Assembly (NCBI RefSeq): GCF_003254645.1
Contig: NZ_PNFD01000003.1
Coordinates: 186,001 to 250,000 of the forward strand
DNA from: Microbacterium suaedae
Lineage (GTDB): Bacteria; Actinomycetota; Actinomycetes; Actinomycetales; Microbacteriaceae
Reading direction: 5' to 3'
DNA: 64,000 nucleotides
A program made the translations under genes and the position numbers. The notes beneath the pieces were generated by a model that did no database searches, was not told the DNA's origin, and saw nothing but the letters and a program-made list of their open reading frames with translations. Below are positions 59,077 to 64,000 of this stretch, one piece after another (position 1 is the stretch's first letter; every line of letters begins with the position of its first letter).

Positions 59077-60236
59077 CAGATCACGTCCAGAACCGGCAGA
59101 TAGTCATCGCCCACATCGACCCGCGCCTGCTCCTTCTTGAAACCGTCGTAGTCGGGGTTGATCTGCGCGACCATGCCGTCGATGCGGAAGAAAGCGCTCC
59201 CCATGCCATGGTGCAGGTCGACGATTCCTGCGGCGAGCTGACGACCACTCCAGCCCCCCATCTCGTTGAAGAACGCCAGATCCTTCCCCGTGAACAGGCG
59301 AGTCATCACACCTTCGAAGCCTTCACCGGCCCGCCACATGGTCGGCAGCGACGCGGCCTCCGTGATGCCTTTGTACTGGCCGACGAACTCCGAACCGAAC
59401 TTCCCCGCCATGCCTCCCAATGTCCCGCCCTCACCGATGATGCCGGCGATCTTCCCCACCGGCAGCACGTCGATGACCGCGAGGCTGAGATCGACCCACG
59501 AGGCCTCGCCTCGGTAGAACTGGATCGCCGTGACGATCAGCGTGGCGGCGGCGACGATCGCGGCGAGCGCGGCGATGAACGGCCCGCCGATGATGAGCCC
59601 GGCGACCGCGAGGACCAGCCCCGCCCACGAGAGGGCGGTCTTGATCGCCGCGAGGGTCTGAGTCCAGCCGTCCTGGATCTTGCCCGACATCTCGTCGGTG
59701 ATGCCACTGACGGCATCGTCGAACGCCTGCTCCCAAGTGTCGTAGTCGGCGTCGAAGCGGCCGGCTTCGTCTTCCCACGCCTCGAACGCCGCCTTCTTCG
59801 CCGCGTCCTCCTCAGCCTGCTGCTGCGCCTCGGGGCTTCCTTCATCGGGCTGGAAGAGCCCGCCCGTGCCGCGAGGTTCCACCTCGCCGGGGAGAGAAGC
59901 GCAACTCGTCCACAGCGTCTCACAGTTGTCGACGTGCGAACGGATTCGGGGCTGTACTTCGGAGAGCGTCTCGCCGTACGCGACGAGCACGGGTCCGACG
60001 GGCTTGTAGAGCTCGCCCGCCTCTTTCAACTGCCGATAGGCGTCGTCGATCGTCTCGATCAGCTTGTCGATCGCCTGGCCCTGCTGATCGGTGGATCGCG
60101 TCGCGATCTTCTCGAGTACCGTCGCACTGTCGAGCATCTGCTGGCCGAGCGTCGAGATCGCCTCTCCGCGGCTCGTGATCGCTGCGGGGTTTCCCGTGAC
60201 GTAGTCAATGCGGCGTCCTGCGGGTGACCTGTCCAT
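59073..60236 (-). CDS. Candidate type VII effector with N-terminal helical domain
   Basis: A 387-residue protein. Residues about 1-130 are helical (RGEAISTLGQQMLDSATVLE and KLIETIDDAYRQLKEAGELY), like WXG/LXG presecretory domains, with Cys residues (NCETLWTSCAS). A charged linker (QQQAEEDAAKKAAFEAWEDE) leads to two hydrophobic segments (LVLAVAGLIIGGPFIAALAA) and VIDVLPVGKIAGIIGEGGTL. The C-terminal about 100 residues (FFNEMGGWSGRQLAAGIVDL, MGSAFFRIDGMVAQINPDYD) match no family I know. The architecture fits a polymorphic-toxin-like secreted protein, but this is inference. The ATG at 60236 has AAGGA upstream; a GTG at 60248 overlapping the previous stop is the alternative. Confidence 0.65.
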   Translation of the reverse strand: MDRSPAGRRIDYVTGNPAAITSRGEAISTLGQQMLDSATVLEKIATRSTDQQGQAIDKLIETIDDAYRQLKEAGELYKPVGPVLVAYGETLSEVQPRIRSHVDNCETLWTSCASLPGEVEPRGTGGLFQPDEGSPEAQQQAEEDAAKKAAFEAWEDEAGRFDADYDTWEQAFDDAVSGITDEMSGKIQDGWTQTLAAIKTALSWAGLVLAVAGLIIGGPFIAALAAIVAAATLIVTAIQFYRGEASWVDLSLAVIDVLPVGKIAGIIGEGGTLGGMAGKFGSEFVGQYKGITEAASLPTMWRAGEGFEGVMTRLFTGKDLAFFNEMGGWSGRQLAAGIVDLHHGMGSAFFRIDGMVAQINPDYDGFKKEQARVDVGDDYLPVLDVIW

Positions 60237-60244
60237 GGGGTCCT

Positions 60245-60544
60245 TCACTCCTCCGGTTCGAGTGCGATCGCGAGCTCGTCATCACCCTCGCGGAACCCGT
60301 CGAGGATTCCCGTGACCCGTTCGAGGATCTTGCCAAGGTCTTCGGCAAGCTCACCGCGCTTGCCGTCCCAGCGCTCCTCGAACTCCCGCGCCGCATTGCG
60401 CAGCTCGTGACGTCCGTACGGGTCGTCGATCGCGGCCGCAAGATCGTCGGAGCTGCGCCCGGCGTTCTCGAACTCCGCGACGATGCCCGTCAGGTTCGTC
60501 TCGATCTCGCCGAGCTCGGAGTATGAGATGTAGACGTCGCCCAT
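60245..60544 (-). CDS. WXG100-like small helical protein
   Basis: A 99-residue helical protein (MGDVYISYSELGEIETNLTG and FENAGRSSDDLAAAIDDPYG) with EFEERWDGKRGELAEDLGKI at its middle, the WDG standing in for W-x-G. It ends in an acidic tail EPEE. The size and helical pattern fit the WXG100 family of type VII substrates. The ATG has GGGGG upstream. It lies between the esxA-like gene, from which a strong hairpin separates it, and the candidate effector. Confidence 0.75.
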   Translation of the reverse strand: MGDVYISYSELGEIETNLTGIVAEFENAGRSSDDLAAAIDDPYGRHELRNAAREFEERWDGKRGELAEDLGKILERVTGILDGFREGDDELAIALEPEE

Positions 60545-60579
60545 TTCGCCCCCTTCGTGTCACGTCTGAGCGCGTGTCC

Positions 60580-60617
60580 GGCGGCGGGGCCGGACGATGC
60601 CGCCCGGCCCCGCCGCC
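60580..60617 (-). terminator. Hairpin after the esxA-like gene, possible attenuator
   Basis: GGCGGCGGGGCCGG and CCGGCCCCGCCGCC form a perfect 14-bp stem with a 10-nt loop, 15 bases after the esxA-like stop. The next genes continue in the same direction. Confidence 0.7.
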
Positions 60618-60632
60618 GAAGTGCGCGGTGGA

Positions 60633-60920
60633 TCAGCCGCCGGCCAGCTGGTCGTCCAGGTCGCGGATCGCCTGGGCCATGTCGCGAAGCGCCGTCGCCA
60701 TGTCGTTGACGCCGTTCGCGGCGTCCTTCATGCCCTGCGTCAGGTCCTCGTAGCCATCCTTGAACTTGCCCGAGGCCTTCTCCGTCTTGAACCCGTCCTC
60801 GACGAGGTCATCCACGTGACCCTGCAGCTCGTCCAGGAGCGAGTCGATCGACTCCTTGCCGTCGTCCAGCTTCGTGGCCGTCGACTCCATCTCGTCGTAA
60901 GTTGCGCCGAAATCGCTCAT
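60633..60920 (-). CDS. WXG100-family type VII substrate (EsxA-like)
   Basis: A 95-residue helical hairpin protein, MSDFGATYDEMESTATKLDD then ESIDSLLDELQGHVDDLVED. The turn between the two helices reads DGFKTEKASGKFKDGYEDL, the GF-type variant of W-x-G frequent in actinobacterial WXG100 proteins. Such proteins dimerise and are exported by EccC-driven secretion. It has its own good promoter (TTGGTG and TAGCGT with a 17-nt spacer, 60981-61009) and a leader with GGGGGTGG before the ATG, and it is followed by a strong hairpin, so it is likely made in excess over the genes that follow. Confidence 0.88.
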   Translation of the reverse strand: MSDFGATYDEMESTATKLDDGKESIDSLLDELQGHVDDLVEDGFKTEKASGKFKDGYEDLTQGMKDAANGVNDMATALRDMAQAIRDLDDQLAGG

Positions 60921-60980
60921 CGGTCGCCACCCCCAAATCTCTCTCAGGAACCGGCAGCCCGGCCGGACCACCTGATGAAA

Positions 60981-61009
60981 ACGCTATGCGAGTCGGTGAG
61001 AACCACCAA
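60981..61009 (-). promoter_or_regulatory. Promoter of the esxA-like gene
   Basis: Minus-strand -35 TTGGTG (61009-61004), 17-nt spacer and -10 TAGCGT (60986-60981), 61 bases before the start codon. Confidence 0.6.
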
Positions 61010-61032
61010 TGGGGAGAACTGCCCGGGGCAGC

Positions 61033-64000
61033 TCACCCCTCCTCGGACCCCTCTTCTTCGGCCCGGCGCTTCGCCTCCAGGCGGGCCTGCCTGCGGGCTC
61101 TCCGCGCCGCGCGTTCCTCCGCCTCCGACGACGGAGAACCGGCCGCGGGCGCCGCGGGAGCCTCCGCGGGCGCCGGCTTCTGGGGCAGGACGAAACCGGA
61201 TCCCGTCTGCTCCGGCTTCTCGTCGTGGGCCACCGGCATCTGCATGAGAACCGCGCGCCCGGCCTGCACGAACATGCCGCGCCCCTCCGGGAAGTCGGAG
61301 CGCTTGATGCGCCCGAACGGAACCTTGAACAGGCTGTCGCCGTCGTAGGCGTCGGGCTTGAGGGCGATGCCCTGACGGCCTGCCTTCCACTCGCCCAGAA
61401 CGCCGGATCCGCCGCCCGCGCGCGAGACGTCGGCCTCTCCGATGAGCATGTGGTCGCTCTCTCCGACGGCCTTGAGCAGCGCGCGCATCGCGCGGTCTGC
61501 TCCGCCGTCGGCGAGATGCGGCATGTCCTCGCACACGATGAGGATGCGGAATGGGATCGACTCGTCGGCGACGATCTCGGTCAGCTCGACCGCGAGCTCC
61601 TTCTCATCGTCGCTCTTCGTCGCGCTGCGCACCCACGGGCGGAAGTCGGCGAGCTCGGAGCGGCGCGTGCCGAAGTGGAACAGCTTGACCTCGGGATCGA
61701 AGCGCTCCATCGCGATGATGAGCGACTTCAGTGCGTTCGTCTTGCCCGACGCCGGCGGGCCCGTCACGATGAACGAACCGACCGGGTCGAATCCGCGCGC
61801 CGCGAGCGTGTCGTCGGCGACGCCGAACACGGGCTGCCCGTCGGCACGGGGCGGCAGCTCTCGGCTGTCGACCTGCGTGGGCAGGGATCCGATGATCGGC
61901 GCCTCGGCGACGCCCTGCTCCCGCAGCTCCGCGGCGAGCGCGTCGACCTTCTTCGCCTGCTCCGACGTGTTCGTCGTTCCGCCGAGCACTGCGAGCTGCA
62001 CCTCGCTCCTGTCGACGACCGCGCGCCCGGGGGGCGATTGGTCGTTCAGCACGTCCTTCTCTGCTCCGAGCAGCGTGTACTGGTTGACGTCGCTGAGGCG
62101 CAGGATGATGCGGCGCGAGATGTTCGATGCGACCCCCGTCGGCACGGCGCCGCCGCGGTCGGCCGTGATCACGGCGTGCACGCCGAGCGGGCGCCCCTCA
62201 CCGAGGATCCGCATGAACTCGCGGTAGAACGGCGCCCGCGCCGACGAGATCTCCCACTCCTTCCGGAAGTCGGGGAAGTTGTCGATCAGCAGGATGATGC
62301 GCGGCATCGACGGATCCGCGAGCTCGCGGTACTCCGAGAGGTTCGACGCGTGCGCGGCGGCGAACGCCTCCCCGCGACGGTCGAGTTCGCGCCCCAGCGT
62401 GCGCAGGAGGCGCTGGATCCTCTCCGGATCCTCGCCGTCGACGATGGATCCGACGTGCGGCAGCTTCTCGAGCACGCCGAGCGCCCCCGACGCGAAGTCG
62501 AGGCCGTACACCTGCGCCTGGCCGAGATCGGGGCGCATGCCCGCGGCCGTCGCGATCGACTTCAGCGCGGTCGACTTGCCCGCGCCCGATGTGCCGAAGA
62601 CGAGCAGGGATCCGTCGCGGTCGGGCACGAAGTACGTCGGGTTCTGCTGCTGCTTCTCGGGCCGATCTGCGACGCCGAGCGCGATGCGCCCATCACCCTC
62701 GAGGGGCATGTCGGCCAGGTCGATGACTTCGGCGAGGTCGTCGAGCCACGGGCGGCGCGGCGTGAGGAGACCCGCGCGCTCATGCGCCCGGATGATGGTC
62801 TTCACGACGCGCTTCTGGTCGTTCGGCCCCAGATCCTCGTCGTGCGAGTCGCTCTCGGCGGGCCGGTCGGGCTCCCACTCCTGGATCGATCCGAACCGCA
62901 GCTCTGCCGCCTTCACCTCGGCCGAGACGGCCTCGTCGGTGCGGGTCCATCCGCCGGCGTACGCCGACTGGAAGGGCGTGAGACGACCGGGTCCCGTCTT
63001 CGCGATGCCTCGTCCCGGGATCGAAGGCGGGAACGACGCGGCGATGGGATCGTCGACGACGTCCTTCGAATCGGCCTCGTCCGCCATGCGCAGAGCGACG
63101 CGCAGATTCGTGTTCGCGCGCAGGTTGTCCTTGATGACGCCGGCCGGGCGCTGCGTGGCCATGATCAGGTGGATGCCGAGCGAGCGCCCGCGCTGGGCAA
63201 TGTCGACGACGCCGTCGACGAACTCGGGCACCTCGCCCGCGAGCGCCGCGAACTCGTCGATGACGAGGACGAGCGCGGGGGGCGTCTCGGGATCCTGTCG
63301 CTTCTCGAGCTCGAGGAGGTCCTTCGCCTTCTTCCGGTTGAACAGGTGCTCGCGGTAGTGCAGCTCGGCGCGCAGGCTCGTGAGCGCGCGGCGCACGAGG
63401 TGCGGGCTGAGATCGGTGACGAGGCCCACGCAGTGCGGGAGCTCGACGCAGTCGGCGAACGCGGATCCGCCCTTGTAGTCGACGAACAGGAACGTCACGC
63501 GATCGGGGCTGTGCGCGCTCGCGATCCCCAGCACCCACGCCTGCAGGAACTCCGACTTTCCGGCACCGGTCGTGCCACCCACGAGCGCGTGCGGGCCCTG
63601 CGCGCGCAGGTCGAGGGTCATCGCGTCGCTCGCGCCCTGGCCGACGATCGCGCGCAGATTGCCCGCCTTGCGCAGGCGCGGGCGCTCGGCCTCGGACCGG
63701 TCGATGATCGTGTTGTTCTGGCGCCACCGGTCGATGACGGCCTGCGGATCCTCGGCGACCTCGTCGCCGACGAGCGACAGGAACATGACGGATCCGGGGA
63801 TGTCCGACTCGTCGTGAATAACGGTCGACGCATCGACGACGGGCGCGAGACGCTTCGCGAGCATCCCCATATAGGCGTTCGAGACGCCCTCGACACGGGC
63901 GTGCTCGTACTGCTCGCCCGATCGCACGACGCCGACCGTCGCGTCTTCGAGGCCTCGCGAGACGTCCATGAAGGTGCGGCACGCGGCCGGCAGCGACTCC
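61033..64000 (-). CDS. eccC: Type VII secretion ATPase EccC, FtsK/SpoIIIE family, 5' end beyond window
   Basis: Motor ATPase of a type VII secretion system; at least 988 codons are present and the start lies beyond the right edge. Three FtsK-type ATPase modules are visible, with P-loops GGTTGAGKSEFLQAWVLGIA near 63565, GTSGAGKSTALKSIATAAGM near 62580 and VTGPPASGKTNALKSLI near 61755. Module one has LFVDYKGGSAFADCVELPHC and LVLVIDEFAALAGEVPEFVD. The C-terminus ends in an Ala/Arg/Glu-rich charged tail. It reads through the membrane-proximal frame at the right edge (ESLPAACRTF before MDVSRG), confirming that the gene continues. It is followed by the esxA-like gene, its probable substrate. Confidence 0.95.
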   Translation of the reverse strand, partial: ESLPAACRTFMDVSRGLEDATVGVVRSGEQYEHARVEGVSNAYMGMLAKRLAPVVDASTVIHDESDIPGSVMFLSLVGDEVAEDPQAVIDRWRQNNTIIDRSEAERPRLRKAGNLRAIVGQGASDAMTLDLRAQGPHALVGGTTGAGKSEFLQAWVLGIASAHSPDRVTFLFVDYKGGSAFADCVELPHCVGLVTDLSPHLVRRALTSLRAELHYREHLFNRKKAKDLLELEKRQDPETPPALVLVIDEFAALAGEVPEFVDGVVDIAQRGRSLGIHLIMATQRPAGVIKDNLRANTNLRVALRMADEADSKDVVDDPIAASFPPSIPGRGIAKTGPGRLTPFQSAYAGGWTRTDEAVSAEVKAAELRFGSIQEWEPDRPAESDSHDEDLGPNDQKRVVKTIIRAHERAGLLTPRRPWLDDLAEVIDLADMPLEGDGRIALGVADRPEKQQQNPTYFVPDRDGSLLVFGTSGAGKSTALKSIATAAGMRPDLGQAQVYGLDFASGALGVLEKLPHVGSIVDGEDPERIQRLLRTLGRELDRRGEAFAAAHASNLSEYRELADPSMPRIILLIDNFPDFRKEWEISSARAPFYREFMRILGEGRPLGVHAVITADRGGAVPTGVASNISRRIILRLSDVNQYTLLGAEKDVLNDQSPPGRAVVDRSEVQLAVLGGTTNTSEQAKKVDALAAELREQGVAEAPIIGSLPTQVDSRELPPRADGQPVFGVADDTLAARGFDPVGSFIVTGPPASGKTNALKSLIIAMERFDPEVKLFHFGTRRSELADFRPWVRSATKSDDEKELAVELTEIVADESIPFRILIVCEDMPHLADGGADRAMRALLKAVGESDHMLIGEADVSRAGGGSGVLGEWKAGRQGIALKPDAYDGDSLFKVPFGRIKRSDFPEGRGMFVQAGRAVLMQMPVAHDEKPEQTGSGFVLPQKPAPAEAPAAPAAGSPSSEAEERAARRARRQARLEAKRRAEEEGSEEG

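Noticed and set aside
1..64000. tRNA, rRNA or CRISPR features
   Set aside because: I looked through the intergenic gaps and saw no cloverleaf with a conserved T-loop pattern, no rRNA segment and no regularly spaced repeats.

Overview
The window reads as chromosomal DNA of a high-GC Gram-positive actinobacterium, most likely a Microbacteriaceae member close to Microbacterium. The support is very high GC with strong third-position GC bias, C-minus ribosomal proteins L28/L33/S14, a caa3-type CopD/CtaG fusion, a type VII (ESX-like) secretion locus and many leaderless-looking starts. Genus is inference. I see no rRNA, tRNA, CRISPR array, prophage or intact insertion sequence.

Layout. 1-7567: carbohydrate locus with an ABC permease (cut by the left edge), its binding lipoprotein, a LacI regulator, a cytoplasmic GH92 alpha-mannosidase and a secreted EndoH-like GH18 endoglycosidase. 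Four similar operator palindromes link these genes, and I infer a high-mannose N-glycan scavenging regulon. 7639-13472: pyroglutamyl peptidase, thioesterase, a PspC protein divergent from a PspC-histidine kinase/LuxR regulator pair, and a YitT protein. 13612-16647: drug-type MFS pump with divergent TetR, then a lone iolB. 16736-23055: a beta-lactamase-fold lipoprotein that has lost its catalytic residues, a PIF1-like helicase, an unknown anchored protein, CopD/CtaG and HU. 23279-24625: an AAHS-type MFS carrier.

24794-32246 is a zinc-homeostasis island, all on the minus strand: znuA, znuC, znuB, a Fur/Zur regulator, YcgR- and YcgQ-like proteins, an unknown anchored Big_5/propeller-like protein, and C-minus rpmB-rpmG-rpsN. 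Two Zur-like boxes precede znuA and znuC. Two copies of an ~88-nt palindromic repeat lie here, one of them inside the reading frame of the YcgR-like permease. 32297-42575: SWIM/SNF2 helicase, XRE regulator, a coupled operon of beta-helix lipoprotein, small lipoprotein and Tat DyP peroxidase, and a large SdrD-B-repeat surface protein with a LAATG sorting signal. 42658-48247: FadR-type GntR regulator, branched-chain/pyruvate-type 2-oxoacid dehydrogenase operon (E1alpha, E1beta, E2) and a HisC-like aminotransferase. 48376-54401: holin-like membrane protein, a coupled WXG-like/alpha-beta-hydrolase pair, purB, and EamA and MocR genes whose divergent start codons overlap.

54424-64000 is a type VII secretion locus read right to left: EccC (cut by the right edge), WXG100 protein, hairpin, WXG-like protein, a candidate effector, three unknown proteins, an orphan oligopeptide-binding-like lipoprotein and an FHA-domain protein. 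Its extent beyond the right edge is unknown.
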